A stretch of DNA of 27,362 bases from an uncultured Oscillibacter sp. (GCA_900544105.1 UQUC01000020.1:1-27362), one strand, 5' to 3'. Positions 13,409-22,585 are shown, counted from the first letter of the stretch. Made by a program: numbers and translations. The notes: generated by a model from the sequence alone, not told the origin.

Positions 13409-14221
13409 ATGGATAACCGTCCTATCGGGGTATTTGATTCCGGGTTGGGCGGACTGACGGCGGTGAAGGCCCTGCGGCGTCTGCTGCCGGGAGAGGATTT
13501 GATCTATTTTGGAGATACTGCCCGGGTGCCCTATGGCGGACGTTCCCGGGAGACCCTTTTGAAATATGCCCGTCAGGATATCGCCTTTCTCCGGTCCTTT
13601 GATCTGAAGGCGGTTTTGATCGCTTGCGGCACAGTGACCTCCACCTCTCTGGATACCTTGCGGAAGGAAAATGATCTGCCAGTGTTGGGCGTGGTGGAGC
13701 CTTCCTGCCGGGAGGCGCTGGCTGTCACAAAAAATAAAAAGATCGGCATGATCGCAACATTGGCCTCCGCTCGCTCCGGAGCTTACGAACGGACCCTGAA
13801 GGGGCTGGACGCCGATGTGCAGGTGGTTAGCCAACCCTGCCCGCTGTTTGTTCCGCTGGTGGAGAACGGCCGGTTTCGGCAGGGGGATGTGGTCATCGAG
13901 ACGGTGGCCCGGGAGTACCTGACGCCGCTGATGGAAGCCGGCGTGGATACACTGATTCTGGGCTGCACCCATTACCCCTTGCTGAAAGACATCATCGGGG
14001 AGATCTGCGGCCCCGGCGTCACCCTGATCGACTCCGGCGCGGCCTCGGCCCGGGCGCTGCGACAGCAGCTTGCGGCGGAGGGCCAGCTTACGACTCGGCA
14101 GCAGGGCGAAACCCGCTTTTATGTCAGCGACCGGCCGGAGGACTTTGAGAAGCTGGCCGCGGTATTTTTGGAAGAACCCCTGAGCCGGGGGGCGGAGAGG
14201 ATCGACATTGAACAGTATTGA
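13409..14221 (+). CDS. murI: Glutamate racemase
   Basis: 270 residues from ATG 13409, with AAAGGAGG 8 bases upstream. It interconverts L- and D-glutamate for peptidoglycan synthesis. GVFDSGLGGLTAVKAL (7-22) carries the conserved Asp10-Ser11. YFGDTARVPYGGRS (33-46) is the substrate loop. The two catalytic cysteines are Cys73 (IACGTVTST) and Cys186 (LGCTHYPLL). The first motif has Gly-Thr-Val instead of the common Asn-Thr-Ala, a variant to note. The length is normal. It is the first gene of an operon with DUF1934 and argS; the next start overlaps its stop. Confidence 0.96.
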   Translation: MDNRPIGVFDSGLGGLTAVKALRRLLPGEDLIYFGDTARVPYGGRSRETLLKYARQDIAFLRSFDLKAVLIACGTVTSTSLDTLRKENDLPVLGVVEPSCREALAVTKNKKIGMIATLASARSGAYERTLKGLDADVQVVSQPCPLFVPLVENGRFRQGDVVIETVAREYLTPLMEAGVDTLILGCTHYPLLKDIIGEICGPGVTLIDSGAASARALRQQLAAEGQLTTRQQGETRFYVSDRPEDFEKLAAVFLEEPLSRGAERIDIEQY

Positions 14222-14648
14222 ACGAGAAAAACTCCCGGTGATGATCTCCGTCCGGGGGGAACAGTATTTTGACGATGTGGATCCCAACGCCACAGAGCTG
14301 ATGACGGAGGGGACACTGGAACAGACGGAGGACGGCTTCCTTCTGAGCTATCAGGAAACGGAGCTTACCGGCATGGAGGGGACCCTCACCACCTTTGAGA
14401 TCAGCCCCGGCCGGGTGATCCTGCGGCGCAGCGGCAGCGTCAACTCGCAGATGGTGTTTGAGGAAGGGCGGCAGCACACCTCCCTGTATGAAACGCCGTA
14501 TGGCGAGCTGTCCGTGGATATTCAGACCAGCCGCCTGCTCCATAACCTGACGGAGCGGGGCGGACTCATGGAGATCAAGTATTCCATAGCGGTAGAACAT
14601 GTTGTGACGGGCCGGAACTGCTTCAAGATCCGGGTCCGGCGGAAATAA
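14208..14648 (+). CDS. DUF1934 (YwiB-like) beta-barrel protein
   Basis: 146 residues from TTG 14208, which has GGAGAGG 7 bases upstream and overlaps the murI stop by 14 bases. A later in-frame ATG (codon 12) has no comparable site. Predicted almost all beta strands: ISVRGEQYF at the start, then LLSYQETELTGMEGTLTTFE, then TPYGELSVDIQTSRL and MEIKYSIAVEHVV at the end. This is the pattern of DUF1934, a small calycin-like barrel. In Bacillus subtilis the family member YwiB is encoded beside argS, as here. The function is not established. It is cytoplasmic, with no signal peptide. Confidence 0.88.
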   Translation: MNSIEREKLPVMISVRGEQYFDDVDPNATELMTEGTLEQTEDGFLLSYQETELTGMEGTLTTFEISPGRVILRRSGSVNSQMVFEEGRQHTSLYETPYGELSVDIQTSRLLHNLTERGGLMEIKYSIAVEHVVTGRNCFKIRVRRK

Positions 14649-14682
14649 ATGACAAATTTAACCGAAGAAAGGGTTTAACGAT

Positions 14683-16422
14683 ATGACGAATATGATCCAA
14701 AACGCGAAGGACCAGGCTGCGGCGCTGGCAATGGCAGCCTACAAGGCGGCTGCGGCGGACGGCACTCTGCCGGAGGCAGAGGTCAAGACCGCCCCCGTAG
14801 AGATCCCCAAGGATACCGCCAACGGTGACTATACCACCACCTTTGCCCTGGCTGCGGCCAAGGCACTGGGCAAGCCGCCCCGCGTGATCGCTCAGGCGCT
14901 GTTGGACCACATGGATCTCGCCGGCACCTACTTTACCTCTGCGGAGATCGCTGGCCCCGGCTTTCTGAACTTCCGCCTGGGAGACCAGTGGTATGCCGGC
15001 GTCATGAACGCCGTGGAAACGGAGAAGGATGTCTACGGCACCAATGACAGTCTCAAGGGTCAGAAGATCATGGTGGAGTTCGTCTCCGCCAACCCCACCG
15101 GACCCATGCACATGGGCAACGCCCGGGGCGGCGTGCTGGGCGATACGCTGGCCTCCGTCCTCACCGCCTGCGGCGCGGATGTGTCCAGAGAGTTCTATGT
15201 CAATGACGCCGGACACCAGATCGACAAGTTTGCCCGTTCCATCGAGGTCCGTTACCTCCAGCTTATCAATGGCGAGGATTCCATCGCCTTCCCGGAGGAT
15301 GGCTATCAGGGCGAGGACATCAAGGAACTGGCCAAGGCCTATTATGACGAGCACGGCGACAGCCTGCTGAATGTCTCCGAGCAGGAGCGGCAGGACGCGC
15401 TGGCGCAGTTTGGCCTTTCTGTGAACCTGCCCCGCATGAAGACGGATCTGGAGCGCTATAAGATCCATTACGATACCTGGTTTTACGAGTCTACCCTCCA
15501 CGAGAGCGGCTATGTAGCCGAGACTGTGGACCTGCTGACGGAAAAGGGCTGGACCTACGAAAAGGACGGCGCTCTGTGGCTGAAGACGGCCGATATTCTG
15601 CGGAATCACTTCCGCAAGCAGGGTAAAAAGGAAGCAGACATTGAAAAGCTGGATCTGAAGGATGACGTGCTCCGCCGGGCCAACGGCTTCTACACCTACT
15701 TCGCCGCGGACATCGCCTATCACCGCAACAAGTTCGCCGTCCGCGGCTTCGACAAGGTCATCAACATCTGGGGCGCCGACCATCACGGTCATGTGGCCCG
15801 TCTGAAGGGCGCACTGGACGCGCTGGGACTCAATGGCTCCGAGCGGCTGGATATCGTGCTCATGCAGCTGGTGAAGCTGCTGCGGGACGGCGAGGTGGTC
15901 CGGATGTCCAAGCGTACCGGCAAGGCCATCTCCCTCCACGATCTGCTGGATGAGGTCAGCGTGGACGCTGCCCGCTGGTATTTCAACGCCAAGCCCGACA
16001 CTCAGATGGAATTCGACCTGGGTCTGGCCGTCCGGGAGGACAGCGAGAACCCCATCTATTATGTAGAGTATGCCCACGCCCGGATCTGCTCCCTGCTGCG
16101 GGCTTTGGAGACTGACGGCGTGACCGTACCGGAGACCGCCGACCTGAGCTTGCTGTCCGGCGAGGCGGAAAAGGCCCTCATCAAGCAGATTGCTCAGTAC
16201 TGCGAGGAGATCAAGCTGGCGGCACGGGATTATGACCCCAGTCACATCAACCGCTGCCTGCAGGAGCTGGCGGCCTGCTTCCACCGGTTCTACACCGCCT
16301 GCCGCATCCGGGGCGAGGAGCCCCAGGTGGCTGCTGCTCGTCTCAAGCTGGCGGACGATACCCGTATGGTGCTGAAGAACGGCCTGAAGCTCATCGGCGT
16401 GGATGCTCCGGAGAAGATGTAA
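14683..16422 (+). CDS. argS: Arginyl-tRNA synthetase
   Basis: 579 residues from ATG 14683 with AAGAAAGGG upstream. It charges tRNA-Arg. The N-terminal Arg-tRNA-synthetase domain covers about 1-110. The class I HIGH motif appears as PMHMGN (142-146 for MHMGN) inside SANPTGPMHMGNARGG, and the KMSKS motif as VRMSKRTGK (M408-R411). NIWGADHHGHVARLKGAL marks the catalytic core. The C-terminal DALR anticodon-binding domain ends with LRLK-like helices and VLKNGLKLIGVDAPEKM. The length is typical. It is the last gene of the murI operon; the terminator at 16515-16542 follows. Confidence 0.98.
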   Translation: MTNMIQNAKDQAAALAMAAYKAAAADGTLPEAEVKTAPVEIPKDTANGDYTTTFALAAAKALGKPPRVIAQALLDHMDLAGTYFTSAEIAGPGFLNFRLGDQWYAGVMNAVETEKDVYGTNDSLKGQKIMVEFVSANPTGPMHMGNARGGVLGDTLASVLTACGADVSREFYVNDAGHQIDKFARSIEVRYLQLINGEDSIAFPEDGYQGEDIKELAKAYYDEHGDSLLNVSEQERQDALAQFGLSVNLPRMKTDLERYKIHYDTWFYESTLHESGYVAETVDLLTEKGWTYEKDGALWLKTADILRNHFRKQGKKEADIEKLDLKDDVLRRANGFYTYFAADIAYHRNKFAVRGFDKVINIWGADHHGHVARLKGALDALGLNGSERLDIVLMQLVKLLRDGEVVRMSKRTGKAISLHDLLDEVSVDAARWYFNAKPDTQMEFDLGLAVREDSENPIYYVEYAHARICSLLRALETDGVTVPETADLSLLSGEAEKALIKQIAQYCEEIKLAARDYDPSHINRCLQELAACFHRFYTACRIRGEEPQVAAARLKLADDTRMVLKNGLKLIGVDAPEKM

Positions 16423-16435
16423 GGACCTTTAATTG

Positions 16436-16484
16436 CCAAGCGTCTTTGGAAAATGCGCAGACAGCCGCGTATCAGACGACTTGG
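16436..16484 (+). other. Imperfect hairpin between argS and its terminator
   Basis: CCAAG-CGTCT near 16437-16446 can pair with AGACG-A-CTTGG near 16474-16484. It could protect the 3' end of the argS mRNA or be part of a short RNA. Low confidence. Confidence 0.3.
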
Positions 16485-16514
16485 GGGCGAAAGCGCAGCC
16501 TTATCATAGTGCAT

Positions 16515-16542
16515 AAAAAAAGAGCCTTGCGGCTCTTTTTTT
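16515..16542 (+). terminator. Terminator of the murI-argS operon (bidirectional in form)
   Basis: Stem AAAGAGCC/GGCTCTTT with loop TTGC, A-run before and seven T after, so it could act on both strands. Only the plus strand has a gene ending here. Confidence 0.9.
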
Positions 16543-16558
16543 ATATCCTGAAACGGAA

Positions 16559-16587
16559 TTGACAGAGGAACCTTCCGGCGGTATACT
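16559..16587 (+). promoter_or_regulatory. Promoter of azlCD
   Basis: TTGACA (16559-16564), 17-base spacer, TATACT (16582-16587), 37 bases before the chosen azlC start. It leaves only a short 5' leader. Confidence 0.8.
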
Positions 16588-16624
16588 CTGCGTATAAAAT
16601 TGCTTGCGAAATGGGTATGTGCAT

Positions 16625-17332
16625 ATGGAAGAACATGAAACCATCGTGAAAAATCGAAGCGCCGCTCTGCGGGCTGCTTTACCTGCCACCGTCCCGGTGA
16701 TGACGGGGTATCTCTGCCTGGGCGCGGCCTTCGGCATCCTGCTGCGGACCGCCGGATATGGGATCGGCTGGTCCATCGCCATGAGCATGATCTGCTACTG
16801 CGGCAGTATGCAATTTGTGGGCGTTTCGCTGCTGACAGCGGCCTTCGACCCCTTTCAGGCGCTGCTGATGTCCGTGATGGTCAATGCCCGCCACGCCTTT
16901 TATGGCCTGTCCATGCTGGAAAAGTACCGAGGCACCGGCCCGGTTCGCCCTGTTTTGATCTGCACCCTGACGGACGAGACCTTTTCTCTGGTATCCACGC
17001 TGGAGCCGCCGGAGGGAGTGGCCAGGAGGGACTTCTACTTCTGGATCTCACTGCTGGACTACCTTTACTGGCAGGTGGGCTGCACACTTGGGAACGCCGT
17101 GGGTGGGCTGCTTACCTTCGACACCACCGGCTTGGATTTTACGCTGACGGCGCTGTTCATCGTGCTGCTGCTGGAACAGGTGAAGAAAAAGGAAAACCGG
17201 GCCGCCGGGATCATCGGCATGATCTGTACTGCCGCAAGTCTGGCTGTGTTTGGCCCAAATAATTTCCTGATCCCCGCCATGATCTTACTGCTGGCTGTTT
17301 TGCTGGGAGGGAGGAAAAAACTGTGCAAATGA
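16625..17332 (+). CDS. azlC: AzlC-family branched-chain amino acid exporter subunit
   Basis: 235 residues from ATG 16625. A TTG at 16604 would begin only about 10 bases after the expected transcription start, so it is rejected. The Shine-Dalgarno is weak. The sequence has the AzlC pattern: VPVMTGYLCLGAAFGILL, then IAMSMICYCGSMQFVGVSLL, then MVNARHAFYGLSMLEKY, and several further hydrophobic helices, ending with a Lys-rich tail. With AzlD it forms a membrane complex exporting branched-chain amino acids; in Bacillus azlCD confers azaleucine resistance. The stop overlaps the azlD start. Confidence 0.93.
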   Translation: MEEHETIVKNRSAALRAALPATVPVMTGYLCLGAAFGILLRTAGYGIGWSIAMSMICYCGSMQFVGVSLLTAAFDPFQALLMSVMVNARHAFYGLSMLEKYRGTGPVRPVLICTLTDETFSLVSTLEPPEGVARRDFYFWISLLDYLYWQVGCTLGNAVGGLLTFDTTGLDFTLTALFIVLLLEQVKKKENRAAGIIGMICTAASLAVFGPNNFLIPAMILLLAVLLGGRKKLCK

Positions 17333-17658
17333 CAAGCGTTCAGGCCCTCATCACCATTCTGGCCATCGCTGCCGGAACTCAATTTACCCGTTGGCTACCT
17401 TTCTGGCTCTTCCCGGAGAAGAAGGACCCGCCGGCGGTGGTACTGTATCTGGGCAAGGTGCTGCCGCCCGCCATGATGGGCCTGCTGACGGTGTACTGCT
17501 TCAAAAACGTCTCCTGGCTCTCTGGGACCCATGGCGCACCGGAACTGCTGGCCTCCGCCGCCGTGGTAGGGCTGCATCTGTGGAAGCGGAACGTGCTGTT
17601 CTCCATCGCCGGGGGCACGGTGCTGTACATGGTTCTGGTGCAGGCCGTTTTCGCATAA
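17323..17658 (+). CDS. azlD: AzlD-family branched-chain amino acid exporter subunit
   Basis: 111 residues from GTG 17323 with GGAGG 8 bases upstream. ATG 17329 overlaps the azlC stop as ATGA but sits too far from the Shine-Dalgarno. It has four hydrophobic segments, the conserved TRWLPFWLF near residue 22 and YLGKVLPPAMMGLL near 42, then LHLWKRNVLFSIAGGTVLYM near the C-terminus. The small partner of AzlC, in the same operon and probably needed for its assembly in the cytoplasmic membrane. Confidence 0.92.
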   Translation: MQMTSVQALITILAIAAGTQFTRWLPFWLFPEKKDPPAVVLYLGKVLPPAMMGLLTVYCFKNVSWLSGTHGAPELLASAAVVGLHLWKRNVLFSIAGGTVLYMVLVQAVFA

Positions 17659-17683
17659 AAACAGGACAAACCACATAAAATGG

Positions 17684-17715
17684 AAGCACAGCCAAATGCT
17701 GTGCTTTTATTTTTC
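17684..17715 (+). terminator. Terminator of azlCD
   Basis: Stem AAGCACAGC/GCTGTGCTT (17684-17692, 17698-17706) with TTATTTTT after it. Confidence 0.85.
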
Positions 17716-17730
17716 GGGCGGGAGGTCATT

Positions 17731-18258
17731 ATGGGGAGACGGTGGTGGTTCTGGCCCTTGGCGGGTTTTCTTACGGCGGCGGTGCTGGGCACCTTGGCCC
17801 ACTTCGTGTACGGGTGGAGCGGTGGGGCGCTGCTGGCGGGGGTGTTCTGCGCCGCGAATGAATCCGTATGGGAACACATGAAGCTGCTGTTTTTCCCGGT
17901 GCTCCTTCTTACAGCGGCGCAGTTCTGCATGGGAGAGCGGGACGGCCTGCTGGCGGCCCGAGCAGTCAGCGTCACGGCGGGACTGGCCCTGATCCCCACA
18001 TTGTATTATACCTACACCGGCATTTGGGGAGATCACGTGCTCTGGGCAGACGCAGCCATCTTCTATCTGTCGGCGGCGGTGACGTTTTGGCTGGACGATC
18101 TGCTTCACCGTCAGCGGCGGCTCTGGAAGATGGGATGGCAGGTGGCGGGACTGGTGTGGCTGTGGGTGCTGGCGTTCCTGTTTGTCTGGTGGACCTTTTC
18201 ACCGCCCCACATCGCCCTGTTCCGGGACCCTCTGACGGGACTTTACGGGATACCGTAG
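17731..18258 (+). CDS. DUF6512-like multi-pass membrane protein
   Basis: 175 residues from ATG 17731, with GGGAGGTC just upstream. An earlier ATG at 17680 is rejected because it lies in the azlCD terminator. There are five to six hydrophobic helices: WWFWPLAGFLTAAVLGTLAH, then GALLAGVFCAANESVWEHMK, then LLFFPVLLLTAAQF, and WLWVLAFLFVWWTF near the end. CAANESVWEHMKLLFFP with its charged and aromatic residues is the recognisable family motif. The function is unknown. The gene has no clear promoter of its own between the terminator and the start, so weak read-through is possible. It ends at a terminator shared with the convergent operon. Confidence 0.82.
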   Translation: MGRRWWFWPLAGFLTAAVLGTLAHFVYGWSGGALLAGVFCAANESVWEHMKLLFFPVLLLTAAQFCMGERDGLLAARAVSVTAGLALIPTLYYTYTGIWGDHVLWADAAIFYLSAAVTFWLDDLLHRQRRLWKMGWQVAGLVWLWVLAFLFVWWTFSPPHIALFRDPLTGLYGIP

Positions 18259-18263
18259 AAAAG

Positions 18264-18290
18264 CGGCGCTGCCCTTTTGGGACAGCGCCG
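18264..18290. terminator. Shared terminator between convergent transcription units
   Basis: Stem CGGCGCTG/CAGCGCCG (18264-18271, 18283-18290) with CCC/GGG pairs inside the loop. The following T-rich stretches on both strands are short. Confidence 0.65.
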
Positions 18291-18296
18291 TCTCTG

Positions 18297-18887
18297 TTAT
18301 TTCTTGTAGAAATGGAAATCGCAGCAATCACCGCCGGTCCCCAATGTCTGGGTGCGGCGGAAACCGACTTTTTTCAGGTCACCGAAGGCGTAATTGTCAC
18401 ATTCACAGAAAAAACGACAGGCTTCCGGGCAGCCGCACGCCGCGCAGGTATCATGCCAGAGACACTGATGGATGGTCAGGTCAAATTCCTCTGGCTGTTC
18501 CTCGAAGGTGCTGACCCAGGCGTCGCTGGAGGCGGTCGTTTTTCGGAAAGCCCAGCGAAATACCGAGAAAAACCGGGGGATCCATTCCAGACCGGTGTAC
18601 TGGTCATGGGAGGCGGGACCCTGTACCTCCCGCACATATTTCTCCATGAGCTTTTCAGCATCCAGCCCCCGGTGCTTCAATACCGTGTAGACTGCGACCC
18701 GCGGCAGGATCGTGCTTTGCATGAGGGTACGCCGGGAGGGGGAGGTCTCCTGAGAGCTGGCTAAAAACGATGCGGCTTGTTCCCGGCTTTCTGCCATGAC
18801 CGCCGTTCCCTCTTTTTCCCCCAGGACCCGGAGAAAGAAACGGTCCAGCATTTCCCACATGGTTTTTTCTTTCTTTTGTACGGACAT
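18297..18887 (-). CDS. L-2-amino-thiazoline-4-carboxylic acid hydrolase-like protein
   Basis: 196 residues from ATG 18887; AAAGGAGATC just upstream decides the start over an in-frame ATG at 18920. The C-terminal half has the Cys-rich pattern of this family: HQCLWHDTCAACGCPEACRF, FFCECDNYAFGDLKKVGF, and a closing GTGGDCCDFHFYKK. Named members hydrolyse a thiazoline to cysteine precursors, but most are uncharacterised and the ligand here is not known. The N-terminal half is helical. It follows the cytidylate-kinase-like gene by 10 bases and is the last gene of a three-gene operon. Confidence 0.75.
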   Translation of the reverse strand: MSVQKKEKTMWEMLDRFFLRVLGEKEGTAVMAESREQAASFLASSQETSPSRRTLMQSTILPRVAVYTVLKHRGLDAEKLMEKYVREVQGPASHDQYTGLEWIPRFFSVFRWAFRKTTASSDAWVSTFEEQPEEFDLTIHQCLWHDTCAACGCPEACRFFCECDNYAFGDLKKVGFRRTQTLGTGGDCCDFHFYKK

Positions 18888-18897
18888 AGGATCTCCT

Positions 18898-19506
18898 TTA
18901 TTCACCGGCAGGCCGGTCATCCAACTGAGCGGTCCGGGAGCGGATGTACTGTTCCAGAATATCCACGGTGCCAGGGATGCCCAATCGGGCGCTGTTGATC
19001 ACCAGATCGTAGCATTTGGCGTCACCCCAGTCACCCTTGCAGTGCTGGTCATGGTAGATCCGCCGCTGCCGGTCCTGATGCTTGATGAAATCCAGGGCTT
19101 CCTCCTCTGGCAGAGGGGTGCGCTTGACCCGGAAATCCAGATCTGCCCGGATGAAGATGGATACCAGTCCCTCCCGGTCCGCCAGCACCTCCTCGGCGCA
19201 GCGGCCCAGCACCACGAAGGATTCTCCGGCGTTGGCGTGCTGGCGCAGCAGTTCAAACTGCATCTGGGCCACGCAATCCTCCGGGGCGCTGCTGATGCCC
19301 CGGACGGAGCGGCAGAACAGGGGGGAGTAAGGGCGCTCATCGTAGCGCTCCAGCGTTTGGGCGCTGACGCCCTTGTCCTCTGCGGCTTTTTGCAGGATGC
19401 TCTTGTCGAACAGGGGGAGCTGAAGCCGCTCCGCCAGCGCGTGGGCGATATTCAGTCCGCCGCTGCCGGATTCCCGGCCGATGGCTACGATCAGTTGATG
19501 GGACAT
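18898..19506 (-). CDS. Cytidylate kinase-like family protein
   Basis: 202 residues. The N-terminus has a P-loop-like strand and turn, IVAIGRESGSGGLNIAHALA (6-25), as in the cytidylate-kinase-2 family; the classical GKxT/S is altered to GGLN, so ATP binding should not be taken as certain. LFDKSILQKAAEDKGVSAQT, VVLGRCAEEVLADREGLVSI and the Arg-rich LIDs (RVKRTP, DRQRRIYHD) follow the family. It is distinct from the essential Cmk and its substrate is unknown. It lies in an operon between the acyltransferase-like gene (13-base gap) and the ATC-hydrolase-like gene. Confidence 0.85.
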   Translation of the reverse strand: MSHQLIVAIGRESGSGGLNIAHALAERLQLPLFDKSILQKAAEDKGVSAQTLERYDERPYSPLFCRSVRGISSAPEDCVAQMQFELLRQHANAGESFVVLGRCAEEVLADREGLVSIFIRADLDFRVKRTPLPEEEALDFIKHQDRQRRIYHDQHCKGDWGDAKCYDLVINSARLGIPGTVDILEQYIRSRTAQLDDRPAGE

Positions 19507-19519
19507 AGGAAGGTCCTCC

Positions 19520-20266
19520 TTACAAAATGGTGGGCAGCAGCACCAACGCGGCGTACAGCACCGGCTGATGCAGCAGATAAAGCAGCAGAGAGTGACGGCT
19601 CATAACGGACAGCCCCGGCAGGCGGATGTCCGGCAGGGCGGGGATCTCCGGCCGCAGCCGGTAGAGATAGAACCCGGTCCAGAACAGAAAGAGCCAAGGC
19701 AGCAGGGCGAAATAGTCCGAGGACGCAAAGGCGGGGCCGGGAAACCCCAGACCGGCGGTGGCGAGATTTGTGTACCAGCCACGGGTTAGCCGCAGCAGCG
19801 GCACCCAAGCAAAGCCGAGATAGCCGTGGTTCACATCCCGCACCAACAGAAACAGGGAAAAGCTGAGAACAAGCCCCAGCCGGGGCGGAATCCGGGTCAA
19901 CAGAGGACGGAGAGGGACAGTCAGCAGGGCGGCAGTCCCTAAAAAAGTCAGCACGCCGAACCGGATCGGCTCCTCCGGCATTACCAGAGCTGTTGCCAGA
20001 GACACGGCGGCACCGCCGAAGAAGCTGATCGCTCCCCGGCGGATAGGGTGGCGGCTGGCCTGACAGCAATACCCGGAGAGCAGAATGAAGGTACAGCAGA
20101 TGCTCTGCTGCCAGATGTATGCCCAAAAGCCGTTATACCAGGCCCACGGCAGGCCCCGGAGATACACCAGATCCCAGCAGAGGTGATAGGCGATCATGCT
20201 GAACAGGGTCAGTCCACGAAGGGAATCCAAGGTGCCGCTGCGGGAGCGGATCGCGTTTGCGTTCAT
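19520..20266 (-). CDS. Membrane acyltransferase-like protein (HGSNAT catalytic domain family, DUF1624)
   Basis: 248 residues from ATG 20266 with AAGGATGG upstream. The start RSGTLDSLRGLTLFSMIAYH (about 9-28) with its His, followed by DLVYL, is typical of the heparan-alpha-glucosaminide N-acetyltransferase-like family. There are several membrane helices (ICCTFILLSGYC, AISFFGGAAVSLATALVM, LLPWLFLFWTGFYL) and a C-terminal SLLLYLLHQPVLYAALVLL. Members move acetyl groups across the membrane onto sugars or other acceptors; the acceptor here is unknown. It is the first gene of the operon, with a promoter at 20303-20331. Confidence 0.88.
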   Translation of the reverse strand: MNANAIRSRSGTLDSLRGLTLFSMIAYHLCWDLVYLRGLPWAWYNGFWAYIWQQSICCTFILLSGYCCQASRHPIRRGAISFFGGAAVSLATALVMPEEPIRFGVLTFLGTAALLTVPLRPLLTRIPPRLGLVLSFSLFLLVRDVNHGYLGFAWVPLLRLTRGWYTNLATAGLGFPGPAFASSDYFALLPWLFLFWTGFYLYRLRPEIPALPDIRLPGLSVMSRHSLLLYLLHQPVLYAALVLLPTIL

Positions 20267-20302
20267 AGCACATCCATCCTTGCGGAAGAAGTTTCTTTCT
20301 CA

Positions 20303-20331
20303 AAAATACCACAATTCGATGGATTTTTCAA
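20303..20331 (-). promoter_or_regulatory. Promoter of the acyltransferase-like operon
   Basis: TTGAAA (20331-20326), 17-base spacer, TATTTT (20308-20303), about 37 bases before the ATG. Confidence 0.65.
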
Positions 20332-20334
20332 GAT

Positions 20335-20610
20335 TTACCGGTCCTGCAAAACGGCGATACTGCCCAAAGCCAGGCCCAGCTGGACACCGGCCCGGAAAAA
20401 GAAGTGCTTGTGGCGGCAGTTGATGAGACCGTGGAGGTCCGCCAGCCCCAAAAGCTCTTTTCGCAAAGGCTGATCGTCGGCAAAGCGGTCCATCAGGGCG
20501 TGAAACCGGCGGGCGTAGTCCTGACTGTCCGGCTGAAACTGATCCAGCCGCCGCTGCTCCTTCTCCACCAGATCCACCAGCAGTTGAATGGTATCGTCCT
20601 GTAAATTCAT
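20335..20610 (-). CDS. Small helical hypothetical protein (possibly DUF6809-like)
   Basis: 91 residues from ATG 20610 with AGGGGTG upstream. It is predicted mostly helical: IQLLVDLVEKEQRRLDQFQP, a second charged helix, then LADLHGLINCRHKHFFFRAG and a short hydrophobic C-terminus (VQLGLALGSIAVLQ). No catalytic residues are evident. It resembles small proteins of Clostridia that often accompany ribbon-helix-helix or partition-like regulators, but the DUF assignment is a guess. It is divergent from the 55-residue ribbon-helix-helix gene, with overlapping promoters. Confidence 0.7.
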   Translation of the reverse strand: MNLQDDTIQLLVDLVEKEQRRLDQFQPDSQDYARRFHALMDRFADDQPLRKELLGLADLHGLINCRHKHFFFRAGVQLGLALGSIAVLQDR

Positions 20611-20646
20611 AAAAACACCCCTATATGGTACTTAGTATATTACTAT

Positions 20647-20710
20647 ATATATACCATGAGGTAACGACTTGTCAAGAAAAAATGGGCATGATATAGTGCA
20701 TATATAGTGC
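20647..20710. promoter_or_regulatory. Overlapping divergent promoters with a direct repeat operator
   Basis: Plus strand: TTGTCA (20669-20674), 17 bases, TATAGT (20692-20697), reading toward the ribbon-helix-helix gene. Minus strand: TTGACA (20675-20670), 17 bases, TATATA (20652-20647), reading toward the 91-aa gene. The two -35 boxes are the two strands of CTTGTCAAG. ATATAGTGC is repeated at 20691-20699 and 20702-20710, over the plus -10 and start site. This is the kind of short direct repeat that ribbon-helix-helix proteins bind. Confidence 0.65.
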
Positions 20711-20725
20711 AATGGAGGTTACTAC

Positions 20726-20893
20726 ATGGGTGAAGCTGTATTAGTAAACCGTAAAAAGTTCGTTTCCTCGCTGGCCAATGAATTGGTGGAGCCGTTCAAT
20801 GAACTTTCTAAAAAGACACGCCTGACTAAAACAAAGCTTTTGGACGAGGCCATCGAGGACCTTTTGAAGAAATACGCGGCAAAGGACCTCTGA
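20726..20893 (+). CDS. Ribbon-helix-helix (CopG/Arc-like) DNA-binding protein
   Basis: 55 residues from ATG 20726, with TGGAGG 7 bases upstream. The N-terminal MGEAVLVNRKKFV would form the beta ribbon. It is followed by helix LANELVEPFNELSKKTRL, a turn, and helix TKTKLLDEAIEDLLKKY, the pattern of ribbon-helix-helix regulators. Such proteins dimerise and repress their own promoter by binding short direct repeats, here ATATAGTGC at 20691-20710. It could also control the divergent 91-aa gene. The terminator at 20899-20936 follows. The gene is too short for many gene callers but coding is well supported. Confidence 0.88.
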   Translation: MGEAVLVNRKKFVSSLANELVEPFNELSKKTRLTKTKLLDEAIEDLLKKYAAKDL

Positions 20894-20898
20894 CGATA

Positions 20899-20936
20899 GG
20901 GGAAACCGGGCAATTTCGCCTGTTTTCCCCGTTTTT
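20899..20936 (+). terminator. Terminator of the ribbon-helix-helix gene
   Basis: GGGGAAAC pairs with GTTTTCCCC (one bulge) around an inner CGGGC/GCCTG stem, followed by GTTTTT. Confidence 0.75.
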
Positions 20937-20939
20937 CCC

Positions 20940-20968
20940 TTGCGTGAGCAGGGAAGATGTGTTAGAGT
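20940..20968 (+). promoter_or_regulatory. Possible promoter of prfC
   Basis: TTGCGT (20940-20945), 17 bases, TAGAGT (20963-20968), about 37 bases before the ATG. Confidence 0.5.
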
Positions 20969-21004
20969 AGCTAAGTCTGTGTATATGAATTCAGGAGGAA
21001 TATC

Positions 21005-22585
<1,581 letters not shown>

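Noticed and set aside
14623..16284. Minus-strand frame of 553 codons
   Set aside because: Antisense shadow of argS, with no ribosome binding site and no family match.
17680..17730. Longer N-terminus for the DUF6512-like protein
   Set aside because: The earlier ATG lies in the azlCD terminator hairpin.
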